Source: UBA2093 sp044340485
Lineage (GTDB): Bacteria; Actinomycetota; Acidimicrobiia; Acidimicrobiales; Ilumatobacteraceae
Assembly: GCA_044340485.1 (NCBI GenBank)
Contig: JBIITN010000004.1
Span: 1 to 64,000, forward strand
DNA: 64,000 nt
Direction of reading: 5' to 3'
The notes beneath the pieces are model-generated. The model did no database searches, was not told the origin of the DNA, and worked only from the letters and a program-made list of their open reading frames with translations. The stretch's first letter is position 1, and every line of letters begins with the position of its first letter. This document shows, piece after piece, positions 33,318 to 41,921 of this stretch. The translations under genes were made by a program, and so were the position numbers.

Positions 33318-34414
33318 CTCAACGTCTACTTGCCCTCTATGAACAGCAAGGACAGAGTCCGTGGCTCGACAATCTTCAACGGGGATACATCACAACAGGT
33401 CAGTTGCACGAACTCATCGCATCGGGCATCCGTGGACTGACCTCAAATCCCACCATTTTTCAAAAGGCCATACAATCCTCAAGCGACTATGACCAACAAT
33501 TCACGCAAGAGATAGGGGCTGGCAATACACCAGAAGATGCGTACTGGTCACTTGTCATTTCAGACATCTGGGGAGCGCTCGATGCATTTGCCCCTCTTTA
33601 CGAGACATCACACGGACGTGATGGTTTCGTAAGTGTTGAAGTCGATCCATGGTTGGCTCACAAAGGCACAGACACATTGTCTGCTGCTCGTGCACTTGAT
33701 GAACGCATTTCGCGCCCCAATGTAATGATCAAGATCCCCGCGACAAAAGAAGGCATACCGGCGATCAAACAGATGATCGCTGAGGGCCGCAATGTCAACG
33801 TCACGCTCATTTTCAGTCTTGATCGCTATCGAGAAGTGATGACCGCATACATCGACGGGCTCGAACAACGAATGACCTCAGGTGACGACATCTCGAAAAT
33901 TGCCAGTGTTGCGAGTTTCTTCATTAGCCGCGTTGACACCGAGATTGATCGCCGTCTTGAAACAATCGGAACGAATGAGGCATTAGAACTTCGCGGTACG
34001 GCAGCTGTCAATCAAGCCAAGTTGGCTTACAACATGTTTGAGTCACTGTTTTCCGGACCACGCTGGGAAAAACTGGCAACTGCCGGCGCACAAGTACAAC
34101 GACCGCTTTGGGCGTCCACGTCCACAAAGAATCCCGCTTACCCAGACACGTTGTACGTCGACCAACTCATCGGGCCACACACGGTCAATACTTTGCCTGA
34201 CGCCACTGTGGCCTCCTTTGCCGATCACGGCACCGTGGCTCGCACTATCGACATTGACGTTGATAAGGCGAAAGATCAATGGTCACAGCTCGAGACATTA
34301 GGCGTTGATGTCGCAGATGTTGCCGAGCTGCTTGAGCGTGAAGGCGTATCGTCATTTCAGAAAAGTTTTGATGAATTGCTGACCGCTTTAAGAGCGAAAG
34401 CCACCGACCTATAG
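33314..34414 (+). CDS. tal: Transaldolase
   Basis: A 366-residue class I transaldolase of the longer actinobacterial/cyanobacterial type, which transfers dihydroxyacetone units between sedoheptulose 7-phosphate and glyceraldehyde 3-phosphate. Seen: GLTSNPTIFQKAI at 41-53, the Schiff-base Lys140 in VMIKIPATKEG, NVNVTLIFSLDRY and RPLWASTSTKNPAYPDTLYV with the phosphate-binding Arg/Ser. The ATG overlaps the transketolase stop (ATGA), so the two pentose-phosphate enzymes are coupled. A longer frame upstream is out of step with transketolase and not used. Confidence 0.95.
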   Translation: MTQRLLALYEQQGQSPWLDNLQRGYITTGQLHELIASGIRGLTSNPTIFQKAIQSSSDYDQQFTQEIGAGNTPEDAYWSLVISDIWGALDAFAPLYETSHGRDGFVSVEVDPWLAHKGTDTLSAARALDERISRPNVMIKIPATKEGIPAIKQMIAEGRNVNVTLIFSLDRYREVMTAYIDGLEQRMTSGDDISKIASVASFFISRVDTEIDRRLETIGTNEALELRGTAAVNQAKLAYNMFESLFSGPRWEKLATAGAQVQRPLWASTSTKNPAYPDTLYVDQLIGPHTVNTLPDATVASFADHGTVARTIDIDVDKAKDQWSQLETLGVDVADVAELLEREGVSSFQKSFDELLTALRAKATDL

Positions 34415-34435
34415 TCGCCACCGCTCCAGATGTAA

Positions 34436-34633
34436 CTAGCGCAACAGCGAAATTGCCTTCTCGATCGCCCGCCGGGCTTGAATGACTTTCTTCTCCTTAG
34501 CCGAAGGCTTCTGTTCTCCAGCCTCAATGGTTTCTCGCAGCATGCTCATCGCACGCTCGTCCAAAATGTCAGCAATCGAGCGCAACTGGTCGACTACCTC
34601 GGAAAAGTCCTCAGACTCATGTGACTGTGACAC
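34436..34633 (-). CDS. Small helical protein of unknown function
   Basis: Not recognised. A 65-residue protein, almost entirely helical and charged (VVDQLRSIADILDERAMSMLRETIE, KEKKVIQARRAIEKAISLL). No cysteine, signal or membrane segment. The GTG start has GAGAGGAG about 8 bases upstream, which strongly supports expression. It is convergent with transaldolase and divergent from the cysteine-rich gene across a 30-base dyad. Short helical proteins like this often act as partners or regulators, but nothing here tells which. Confidence 0.65.
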   Translation of the reverse strand: MSQSHESEDFSEVVDQLRSIADILDERAMSMLRETIEAGEQKPSAKEKKVIQARRAIEKAISLLR

Positions 34634-34669
34634 GATGCACTCTCCTCTCGATCACAACGTTACGTTGCC

Positions 34670-34699
34670 GGACACATGTCAAAGAGACATTTAGTGTCC
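34670..34699. promoter_or_regulatory. 30-bp imperfect palindrome between divergent genes
   Basis: GGACAC-ATGTC (34670-34680), a 5-base loop, then GACAT (34686-34690), a TTA bulge and GTGTCC (34694-34699): 11 paired positions with one 3-base bulge. It sits just behind the promoter of the YkgJ-like gene and 37 bases from the small helical gene, so it may be an operator for both. Confidence 0.5.
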
Positions 34700-34729
34700 A
34701 TGTATTACGCGCTGCATGTATGCACGCAC

Positions 34730-34735
34730 TAGCGT
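34730..34735 (+). promoter_or_regulatory. -10 box of a leaderless promoter (YkgJ-like gene)
   Basis: TAGCGT, 7 bases before GTG 34743. Confidence 0.45.
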
Positions 34736-34742
34736 TGCACCT

Positions 34743-35486
34743 GTGGCACAACCAGAAGACCTACATGAATGGGTAAGTTTCGACGATCCCGATGAGCATC
34801 GCACATGGATGGTTGATGCTTCCTTTTTCCGCTCTAACTACATGTGTATTTACGGCAATGGCTGCAAAGGTGTCCTCGATGACCCGTCCCCAGAGCTAAT
34901 GCATGGTTGTTGTTCATTTGGCGCGCACTTCATCAATGACGCCGATGTGAAGACAGTAAAGAGATCCTCAAAGAGACTCACACCGGAAAACTGGGCCAAC
35001 TACGACGTCGCAAAGAAAAAAGGCTGGTCGATAACTGCAAATGACGGCACCACAAAAACACGCGTGGTACACGGTGCATGTATCTTTCACAATCCCCCTG
35101 GTTTCGAAGGTGGCACGGGTTGTGCTTTGCACATTGCAGCAGAGGAAGCAGGTGAACGCCACATGGATTGGAAACCCGACGTGTGTTGGCAGGTCCCGCT
35201 ACGTCTTGAAGAACACGTCGAAGAATCTGGTCAAGTGGTCTCCATCGTACGAGAATGGAAACGACGCGATTGGGGCGAAGGCGGACATGAATTTCATTGG
35301 TGGTGCACCGAATCGTCAGACGCCTTTGTGGGCAAAGAGCCTGCCTATGAATACTTCAAAAATGAGCTCACTGAAATGATGGGGAAAAAGTCATACAAGA
35401 TTCTTGTGAAATTGCTTTCTCAACCGAAGCCAACGCCAATCCCTCACCCTGTAAAACGCGTTGCCAAAGCAAAGACGAAAAACTGA
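34743..35486 (+). CDS. Cysteine-rich YkgJ-like (Fe-S/zinc cluster) protein
   Basis: A 247-residue protein with eight cysteines: 35, 41, 56, 57, 113, 127, 148 and 188. The order C-x5-C, GCC, then ACIFHN, GCALH and KPDVCWQVPL parallels the YkgJ family, where CxxC/CC, CPFL, C-x-IH and RP-x-x-CR-x-FP bind a metal or Fe-S cluster; the match is approximate. No function is established for that family. The GTG start at 34743 follows a TAGCGT box by 7 bases; ATG 34716 in the same frame is the alternative. The last 20 residues are lysine-rich. It is convergent with typA. Confidence 0.7.
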   Translation: MAQPEDLHEWVSFDDPDEHRTWMVDASFFRSNYMCIYGNGCKGVLDDPSPELMHGCCSFGAHFINDADVKTVKRSSKRLTPENWANYDVAKKKGWSITANDGTTKTRVVHGACIFHNPPGFEGGTGCALHIAAEEAGERHMDWKPDVCWQVPLRLEEHVEESGQVVSIVREWKRRDWGEGGHEFHWWCTESSDAFVGKEPAYEYFKNELTEMMGKKSYKILVKLLSQPKPTPIPHPVKRVAKAKTKN

Positions 35487-35487
35487 T

Positions 35488-37317
35488 TTAACTATTTTGT
35501 TTTTTAAAGGCACGCCGACGATCTTCCAAGTTCAAAAGGCGCTTGCGAATACGAATCTTTGAGGGTGTCACTTCCACCAGCTCATCATCGGCGATCCATT
35601 CAATTGCTGTTTCAAGTGTGTGCACTACAGGCGCGGCCAACTTCACACCATCGTCATGGCTGTGTGTACGAATGTTGGTTTTTTCTTTGGGCCGGACCGC
35701 ATTTACGACCATCTCTTCACCGCGGGATCCCTCACCCACGATCATGCCGTCGTAGACATCTACACCGGGAGGCACAAACAAAGTGCCTCGTAGCTGAAGA
35801 TTGTCGAGTGCGTATGCAGTAGTGGAGCCCTGGCGGTCGGCGATCATCGCACCACCAGTACGGTGTGGCAACTCGCCTGCCCACGCTGTCCATCCCGCGT
35901 GATGTTGATGAAGAAGTGCAGTTCCCCGTGTGGCAGTCATCAACATTGATCGGAAGCCAATCAGGCCTCGTGAGGGTGCCTCAAATGACACAATCGTTCG
36001 TCCTGGATCGCCTGGACGTAAATCTGTCACGCGGCCTTTTCGCGGTGCGAGCGCTTGCGTCACAGTGCCCACGTGCTCGTCGGGCACGTCACACATACCA
36101 GATTCAAGAGGTTCGTGTTTTTTCCCGTTGATCTCGCGCGTGATTACTTCAGGTCGACTCACCTGCAGTTCGTATCCCTCTCGACGCATACTTTCAATAA
36201 GCACCGCTAACTGCAGCTCGCCTCGACCAGCAACAGACATCACGTCTGCATTCTCAGTATCAGCAATACGAATAGATACGTTGCCAAGTACCTCTTTATT
36301 CAAACGGTCACGAATGTGACGGCTCGTGAGATATTTGCCCTCTCGTCCAGCAAACGGTGACGTGTTCACACCAAAGCTCATCCGAAGTACTGGTTCATCA
36401 ACCTCTAAACGAGGTAACGGCGTGGTGACTTCCAGCGCGGAAATAGTGTCACCTACTTCCACTTCTGCAATGCCCGCAAGAACAAATAGGTCGCCCGCCT
36501 CGATGGTTTCGACTTCAGTTCGTCCAATGCCGTCAAACACACTCAGTTGAGCAATGCGATGTTTAGAAGATGGCGATGCAGTTGCATCTTTGCCCCATAG
36601 AGCAACCGCGTCACCTTTTTTCATTTTTCCGGATTGCACGCGACCGACTGCAAGACGACCCAAATAGTCAGACGCATCAAGATTGACTACGAGTGCTGTC
36701 ATGGCCGAGTCTGGGTCAACCTTTGGCGGCGGAATGGTGGAAACAATGCAGTCGAGCAAACATGACAGATCTGCATCCGCAGCAGGCATACCAATGCCTG
36801 TCATCGCCCGTGATTCACGAGCTACGGCAGAGATCACAGGGAACGCCAACTGGTCATCGCTATTTGCTAGATCTAGGAATAACTGCTCAACCTCGGTCAG
36901 TACTTCTTCAGGACGAGCGTCATGTCTGTCGACTTTATTAATCACCAAGATGACAGGAAGTCCTAAGCCCAGCGCCTTCGATAAAACGTAACGGGTTTGA
37001 GGCAACGGGCCTTCAGCTGCATCAACCAACAGCACAATTCCGTCGACGAGAGCTAGCGAACGCTCCACTTCGCCACCAAAGTCGGCGTGGCCAGGCGTGT
37101 CAACGAGATTGATCAGAGTGTCTTTCCATGTGACTCGGGCGGCCTTGGCCAATATGGTGATTCCACGTTCTCGCTCTTGGTCATTGGAATCCATGACGCG
37201 ATCCACCACAGCTTCATGAGCGGCAAACGTGCCGGTGGAGCGCAAGAGAGCGTCTACAAGTGTTGTTTTTCCATGGTCAACATGGGCCACGAGGGCGACA
37301 TTACGAAGATGAGGCAT
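35488..37317 (-). CDS. typA: Ribosome-associated translational GTPase TypA/BipA
   Basis: A 609-residue translation-factor GTPase related to EF-G that binds the 70S ribosome and helps 50S assembly and stress growth. Seen: P-loop AHVDHGKTT, switch region RERGITI, G3 DTPGHADFGGEVE, G4 NKVDR, then beta-barrel domain 2, two alpha/beta domains and the BipA-specific C-terminal domain GTALLHQHHAGWTAWAGELP and later. Length is normal. No ribosome-binding site is clear before the ATG. It is convergent with the YkgJ-like gene by 1 base. Confidence 0.95.
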   Translation of the reverse strand: MPHLRNVALVAHVDHGKTTLVDALLRSTGTFAAHEAVVDRVMDSNDQERERGITILAKAARVTWKDTLINLVDTPGHADFGGEVERSLALVDGIVLLVDAAEGPLPQTRYVLSKALGLGLPVILVINKVDRHDARPEEVLTEVEQLFLDLANSDDQLAFPVISAVARESRAMTGIGMPAADADLSCLLDCIVSTIPPPKVDPDSAMTALVVNLDASDYLGRLAVGRVQSGKMKKGDAVALWGKDATASPSSKHRIAQLSVFDGIGRTEVETIEAGDLFVLAGIAEVEVGDTISALEVTTPLPRLEVDEPVLRMSFGVNTSPFAGREGKYLTSRHIRDRLNKEVLGNVSIRIADTENADVMSVAGRGELQLAVLIESMRREGYELQVSRPEVITREINGKKHEPLESGMCDVPDEHVGTVTQALAPRKGRVTDLRPGDPGRTIVSFEAPSRGLIGFRSMLMTATRGTALLHQHHAGWTAWAGELPHRTGGAMIADRQGSTTAYALDNLQLRGTLFVPPGVDVYDGMIVGEGSRGEEMVVNAVRPKEKTNIRTHSHDDGVKLAAPVVHTLETAIEWIADDELVEVTPSKIRIRKRLLNLEDRRRAFKKQNS

Positions 37318-37364
37318 TGATCACTAACGATTGAGAGGGTTTATAACTACATTGACGAATCGAG

Positions 37365-37559
37365 CTACTGCTCGTCGTCGTCGACGACTTCTTCATCGTC
37401 GTCAAAACTCACGCCGTAGCGCTGAGCGATTTCGGCGTATTCATCCTCTTCCGTACGTGAGGTACGGGAGGATTCTCCAAAACCTAAGTCGGCCGCAGTA
37501 GGACCAGCTTGCTTTAATTTCCGGGCTTCTTCAAACCGGCGATGTCGACCCTTTTTCAC
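37365..37559 (-). CDS. Small charged protein (DUF3073-like)
   Basis: A 64-residue protein with a basic N terminus (MKKGRHRRFEEARKLKQ), a middle YAEIAQRYGVSFDDD and an acidic tail. The layout is like actinobacterial DUF3073 proteins, which begin with a basic GRGRAKAKQ segment and end acidic; the assignment is weak. GTG 37559 was chosen over the upstream ATG 37589, because GGAG lies 8 bases before it. A TACAAT -10-like box lies further upstream. It stands alone between typA and rnd. Confidence 0.6.
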   Translation of the reverse strand: MKKGRHRRFEEARKLKQAGPTAADLGFGESSRTSRTEEDEYAEIAQRYGVSFDDDEEVVDDDEQ

Positions 37560-37612
37560 GGTCGGTCTCCGAACATTGAGTGGCAACAAGTGCCTATGGA
37601 CGATCTTTGTTT

Positions 37613-37618
37613 ATTGTA
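37613..37618 (-). promoter_or_regulatory. -10-like box upstream of the DUF3073-like gene
   Basis: TACAAT on the minus strand, 53 bases before GTG 37559; no good -35 is visible, and here the mRNA would have a leader with a ribosome-binding site. Confidence 0.3.
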
Positions 37619-37647
37619 TCGCCCAATAGCCCCATTTGTACGGCATT

Positions 37648-38844
37648 TCAGGTGCCCTCTGGGGTATCGACCAGACGAAGCCCTCGAGCGCCACCAGTGA
37701 GTGGTCCAAATGAGAGGGCCCTCTTGCCTTGCAACAGGTCCTCAACATCGTTTCCAACGATGTCAGCGCGCCAGCCTTCCATCAGCCTCGCATTGGGTGC
37801 ATGACGTAATAAATCAACTATGTCTGATCTTGTTGCAAGTAACTGAGGGTCGATGTGTTGCTGTCGAGCCAACTCATTCACCCATGCCGAAATCAATGTC
37901 ACCGCGGGCCGCAAACTGCGATCAAGATCATCGCCATCGCTCGTGGGAAATGCCAAATCCCCCTCGGCGCGGGAGATTCCGTCGGCGACAGCATCCAGAA
38001 TCGCTGTACCTACTGAACCACGAGCGAGTTTGTCATCAAGTCCGCGAATGTGCCCCAGTTCATTAGCAGTTCGAGGCATACGTGAAGCAACACTGACAAT
38101 GACAATGTCCGACAGCACATGGCGAACTGGTATGTCGAGTTCCTGAGCTCGCTTCTCCCGCCACATTGCAAGTGATTGGGCCACCCAACGAGACTGTCCA
38201 CGCAGACCACGAACGTCTTTCACCCGTAGCCAGGCATTCATGGGATCACCAGGGCCAGTTGGACGAGTTCTCAATTCCTCGCATGCCTCTTGTGCCCACA
38301 CGTAGCGACCACGCTCGTGCAATTGGTGAGACACCAATGCAGACAGTTCAGGTAGGTAGGCAACATCATTTGCCGCATATGTCACTTGATTTTCTGTGAG
38401 AGGACGACGTAACCAATCGGTCAATCTGTCCCCTTTAGGCAATGTGGTCTTGAGAAACGTCGACAGTAACGACGTTAAGGACGGTGTTGAATGCCCGAGG
38501 AATCCTGCTGCCAACTGCGTGTCAAACAGCTTTGAAGGAATCGCACCACAGGCATACGACAACACGTCGAGATCCTGCTGTGCGGCATGCACCACGGCCA
38601 ATGAATGCGATGTGAGAAGAGGTCCCAGCAATGAGATGTCGAGCGCTAAAGGATCAATAATTGCAAGTCGATCATCAACTGCAATTTGAACGAGAGCAAT
38701 ACGCGGAAAATACGTGCGCTCTCTGTGAAATTCTGTGTCGAGGTAGTACTCGCTATGACCTACTGCGAATGAGACAAAATCTCGTAGCGCGAGATCCGTG
38801 TCGATCCACTCGATTCGATCATTGACAGATGATCGATTGGTCAT
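37648..38844 (-). CDS. rnd: Ribonuclease D
   Basis: A 398-residue DEDD 3'-5' exoribonuclease that trims tRNA and other stable RNA 3' ends. Seen: Exo I in YYLDTEFHRE (Asp and Glu), Exo II in HAAQQDLDVL, Exo III in TYAANDVAYLPEL with the Tyr and Asp, and one HRDC domain (about 215-290). A single HRDC domain is usual in Actinobacteria. The ATG overlaps the stop of the MobA-like gene by 4 bases. Confidence 0.93.
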   Translation of the reverse strand: MTNRSSVNDRIEWIDTDLALRDFVSFAVGHSEYYLDTEFHRERTYFPRIALVQIAVDDRLAIIDPLALDISLLGPLLTSHSLAVVHAAQQDLDVLSYACGAIPSKLFDTQLAAGFLGHSTPSLTSLLSTFLKTTLPKGDRLTDWLRRPLTENQVTYAANDVAYLPELSALVSHQLHERGRYVWAQEACEELRTRPTGPGDPMNAWLRVKDVRGLRGQSRWVAQSLAMWREKRAQELDIPVRHVLSDIVIVSVASRMPRTANELGHIRGLDDKLARGSVGTAILDAVADGISRAEGDLAFPTSDGDDLDRSLRPAVTLISAWVNELARQQHIDPQLLATRSDIVDLLRHAPNARLMEGWRADIVGNDVEDLLQGKRALSFGPLTGGARGLRLVDTPEGT

Positions 38845-39407
38845 TCTTCGGTGGCTGGCTCGAGGTCAGCCGGGGAGTTGATATTGCGTACAGCAACAGC
38901 AGGAACGGGAACTTCAATGACATCTAACAACACAGCTGCACGATGTACCGCTCGTTCCTTGCGCTTCCACACAGATTCCAAAGTTTTGAGACACTCTGTG
39001 GTATCCCACGCCGCACATAACCAATTCAATCGATCGGTGCGTCCGACTGCGGCTTGAGCATCAGAAAGACCGCGGACAAGACTTGTCACAACCGCTGGGG
39101 TCAAAAACGGCATGTCACATGACAACACCACCACATTGTTATGTGTCGCGGCGCGCAATGCCGTAATCACACCACCAAGGGGGCCTTCACCTGGATATGC
39201 GTCCTTTTTCCATGTACCCGTCAGCTTCTTTGACTTTGCCTGTGTACCACCGACGAACAGAACCTCAGTTGCCCCAGCCTCGCGAGCAGCGTTGCCCACA
39301 CGCTCAGCCATGGCGACACCATCGACTTCGAAATGCGCCTTATCAGTCCCCATGCGGGAACTATCTCCCCCAATGAGGATTGCTACGGTGAACTCGGAAC
39401 CAGACAT
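38841..39407 (-). CDS. MobA-like NTP-transferase (molybdenum cofactor guanylyltransferase type)
   Basis: A 188-residue nucleotidyltransferase with ILIGGDSSRMGTDKA (family form LAGGxSxRMGxDKA), GEGPLGGVITAL and the metal aspartate in LSCDMPFLTP. MobA attaches GMP to molybdopterin; related enzymes act on other cofactors, and no other molybdenum gene is nearby, so the substrate is not proven. ATG 39407 is preferred over 39500, because the longer form adds an unrelated cysteine-rich leader that crosses the divergent promoter. Coupled to rnd. Confidence 0.85.
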   Translation of the reverse strand: MSGSEFTVAILIGGDSSRMGTDKAHFEVDGVAMAERVGNAAREAGATEVLFVGGTQAKSKKLTGTWKKDAYPGEGPLGGVITALRAATHNNVVVLSCDMPFLTPAVVTSLVRGLSDAQAAVGRTDRLNWLCAAWDTTECLKTLESVWKRKERAVHRAAVLLDVIEVPVPAVAVRNINSPADLEPATEE

Positions 39408-39436
39408 AAAGACCACGCTTAGACGTTTCAGGCATC

Positions 39437-39442
39437 TAGGGT
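39437..39442 (+). promoter_or_regulatory. -10 box of a leaderless promoter (39449 gene)
   Basis: TAGGGT, 6 bases before ATG 39449. Confidence 0.5.
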
Positions 39443-39448
39443 ACGGGC

Positions 39449-39742
39449 ATGGGCGGAAATTCAGGCTCTCTTGATGCAGAACTCGTGAAAAATATCGCAC
39501 TCGGTGTGGGCATTGGCGTAATTGTTGTGGGGCTCATCCTCCTGAAGATTGTGCGCTCCATAGTGGGCAAGGTCATCTCTGCTGTTGTGCTCTTAGCTAT
39601 TGCAATTGCGGTGTTCAGCCAAAGAGCAGCAATTGATGACTGCGCCAACAAAGTTCAAGAGCAAGCAGCATCTGGTCAAATCTCAACCATCCAGTGTCGT
39701 TTCTTTGGGCAGGATGTCAAAGTAGACGTCCCCGACCTATAA
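39449..39742 (+). CDS. Small membrane protein of unknown function
   Basis: Not recognised. A 97-residue protein with two adjacent hydrophobic stretches (about 12-33 and 37-57) and a hydrophilic C-terminal part containing two cysteines (Cys65 and Cys82, in DDCANKVQEQ and TIQCRFFG) that would lie outside and may form a disulfide. The leaderless TAGGGT-N6-ATG start supports that it is a real gene. It is divergent from the MobA-like gene and convergent with an alpha/beta hydrolase. Confidence 0.65.
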   Translation: MGGNSGSLDAELVKNIALGVGIGVIVVGLILLKIVRSIVGKVISAVVLLAIAIAVFSQRAAIDDCANKVQEQAASGQISTIQCRFFGQDVKVDVPDL

Positions 39743-39781
39743 CAAACAGCTCGCTGCACTTTTCATAATGTGACAAGGTGC

Positions 39782-40570
39782 TCATAGTGCGACAAGGTGT
39801 GGCATCACTACGGCATCGACATATTCTTGCGGATGAGAAGTTGGCGCTCCATGGCCTGCTCCAGCGATCATCACTAACGTTCCGTGTCGCACGTTGTGTG
39901 CAACGTGTTGTGCGCCATCGCAATGTCTCGATGCTCCTAGTTCGCCGTATCCACACAACACCGGAACTAAGACGTCCGAAAAATCGTATGGCGCAGATGA
40001 TCGCAATGACGTCAACTCACCCACCAGTGCAACCCCTTCACGCTGACGTGCAAGTTTCGTCGGTTCCGGGAGAGAATCCCATTTCTTGTCACCCACTAGT
40101 CGACGCATAAAAACCTCCGCTGCTTCTGCGGGGTCTGTCGCCATCGCTTGGTTGCCTGCCGTGGTGCCTGGCCACCAAGGCATCCACGACAGTGGAGATT
40201 CGTATATTGAAGCCCCAATAACTTGAGTCGGACACGCAATGGCACCCGCGAGTGCGACATGACCCCCGAAACTATGACCGATCAATAGCGCCTGTGAAAC
40301 ATGTCCAGCGGTGTCCATCACCTCACAAAGATCCGACACATGATCTGACACATGAAACGGACCATCGTGAGAAAGCGATCGTCCGTAGCCACGACGGTCG
40401 TATCTAATGACACGCCATTGGCGTTGAAGAATGCGCGCTACATGGGCCATTCCTGCCATTCGATCAAGCGAACCATGGATCAAGACAACGGCCATGTCGC
40501 TTCTAGGACCTGTATCGCTAAAGGCAATACCCGAATCCGTGATGGACATTGTGGGTGAAGAATCGGTCAT
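39782..40570 (-). CDS. Alpha/beta-hydrolase fold enzyme
   Basis: A 262-residue hydrolase. Seen: VVLIHGSLDRM (oxyanion HG), YDRRGYGRS, the nucleophile elbow GHSFGG (Ser in GxSxG), and a late GAGHGAPTSHP that supplies the catalytic His; the acid is probably in the LCGYGELGASR strand. The substrate is unknown (ester, epoxide or C-C bond). It starts at ATG 40570 without an obvious ribosome-binding site, and is divergent from the M18 aminopeptidase. Confidence 0.85.
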   Translation of the reverse strand: MTDSSPTMSITDSGIAFSDTGPRSDMAVVLIHGSLDRMAGMAHVARILQRQWRVIRYDRRGYGRSLSHDGPFHVSDHVSDLCEVMDTAGHVSQALLIGHSFGGHVALAGAIACPTQVIGASIYESPLSWMPWWPGTTAGNQAMATDPAEAAEVFMRRLVGDKKWDSLPEPTKLARQREGVALVGELTSLRSSAPYDFSDVLVPVLCGYGELGASRHCDGAQHVAHNVRHGTLVMIAGAGHGAPTSHPQEYVDAVVMPHLVAL

Positions 40571-40645
40571 TGATGCCCTAACGTGATGCCGTTGAACTAC
40601 GCGCCAACGACAGTAGTGCGTGAAGAAATTGCAGGTACGCGTTCT

Positions 40646-41911
40646 ATGACATCTACATCTCGCAGACCAGATATAACTATCGATTCGCTACGACAGTGGC
40701 TCGATGCATGTCCAACGCCTTTTCATGTCGTTGATCTCGCAGCACGCACTCTCACCGATGCCAACTTTCTTGAGACGACCGAGCTAGGTATCGAACTGCC
40801 AACACGGGGATTTATTCGTCGTGATGGTGCAATCGTTGCTTGGCGCCGCGCAACCCATAATGGTGCGCCGTTTCATGTAGTTGGCGCACACACCGATTCC
40901 CCAAATTTACGGGTTCAACCTCAACCTGATCTCTATCAGGCGGGATGCAGTCAATTGGCAGTCGAAATCTACGGCGGAGTGTTATTGAACTCTTGGCTTG
41001 ACCGCGACCTAGGAATCGCCGGACGTATTGTCACTAGCGATGGAGAACAACATCTTTTCCATGTCGGCGAATCCATGGCTCGCATTCCTCAACTTGCTAT
41101 TCACCTTGACCGTGAGGTCAACGACAAAGGATTAGTACTTAATAAGCAGACTCACATGATGCCGTTGTGGGCGACCGGCACGAACTTCTCTTTTGTTGAG
41201 TGGTTGAGCTCACACACTGGAGTCGCAACGTCAGCCATTGCCGCTTTCGATGCGCACCTTTTTGACAACACACCGGCCGCTCTCCTCGGACACGACCAAT
41301 CGTTTTTGGCTAGCGGCCGACTCGATAATCAAGTGTCATGCTGGGCAGCGATCCACGCCCTCGTCAGCGTTGAGCCACAGAGCTACATCTCGGTCGTTGT
41401 ACTTAATGATCATGAAGAAGTGGGTTCGGTAAGCACGACGGGCGCCGATGGACCACTTCTTGACCATGTCTTGACGTCGTTGTCGATAACTGACGGTTCA
41501 AACATCTCACAGCATTCAGACACACTTCGTGCCTCTATGGCTTTGTCAGTCGACAATGCTCATGCACTTCATCCGAACTATCAAGAGCGCCATGATCCTC
41601 GCCATGCCCCGATCGTGAATCAGGGCATTGCATTGAAAGTCAATGGAAACCAACGCTACGCATCAAGCGCTACCGGAGTTGCATATGTGAAAACACTCGC
41701 AGCAAAACACACAATTAATCTCCAAAACTTTGTAACGAGAAATGACATACCCTGTGGCTCAACAATTGGGCCCATCACTGCTGGACGCCTGGGAATAGAC
41801 ACTGTCGACATTGGCGTTCCGCAGCTCTCAATGCACAGCGCTCGAGAGATGTGTGGGGCGAAAGATCCAATGACGCTGCTGTCTCTTCTCGCAGCATTCT
41901 TCAGCGAATGA
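40646..41911 (+). CDS. pepC: M18-family aminopeptidase
   Basis: A 421-residue dizinc aspartyl-type aminopeptidase that removes acidic or other N-terminal residues from peptides. Seen: GAHTDSPNLRVQP with a zinc His and Asp, YGGVLLNSWLDRDLGIAGR, the bridging ASGRLDNQ, the catalytic pair NDHEEVGS, and GSTIGPITAGRLGIDTVDIG with LSMHSAREMCG at the end, all in family order. ATG 40646 gives the usual N terminus; a frame from 40583 would add 21 residues. A TAACGT box at 40579-40584 may be its -10. The symbol follows common usage for M18 enzymes and is tentative. Confidence 0.88.
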   Translation: MTSTSRRPDITIDSLRQWLDACPTPFHVVDLAARTLTDANFLETTELGIELPTRGFIRRDGAIVAWRRATHNGAPFHVVGAHTDSPNLRVQPQPDLYQAGCSQLAVEIYGGVLLNSWLDRDLGIAGRIVTSDGEQHLFHVGESMARIPQLAIHLDREVNDKGLVLNKQTHMMPLWATGTNFSFVEWLSSHTGVATSAIAAFDAHLFDNTPAALLGHDQSFLASGRLDNQVSCWAAIHALVSVEPQSYISVVVLNDHEEVGSVSTTGADGPLLDHVLTSLSITDGSNISQHSDTLRASMALSVDNAHALHPNYQERHDPRHAPIVNQGIALKVNGNQRYASSATGVAYVKTLAAKHTINLQNFVTRNDIPCGSTIGPITAGRLGIDTVDIGVPQLSMHSAREMCGAKDPMTLLSLLAAFFSE

Positions 41912-41921
41912 TCACGCGCAC

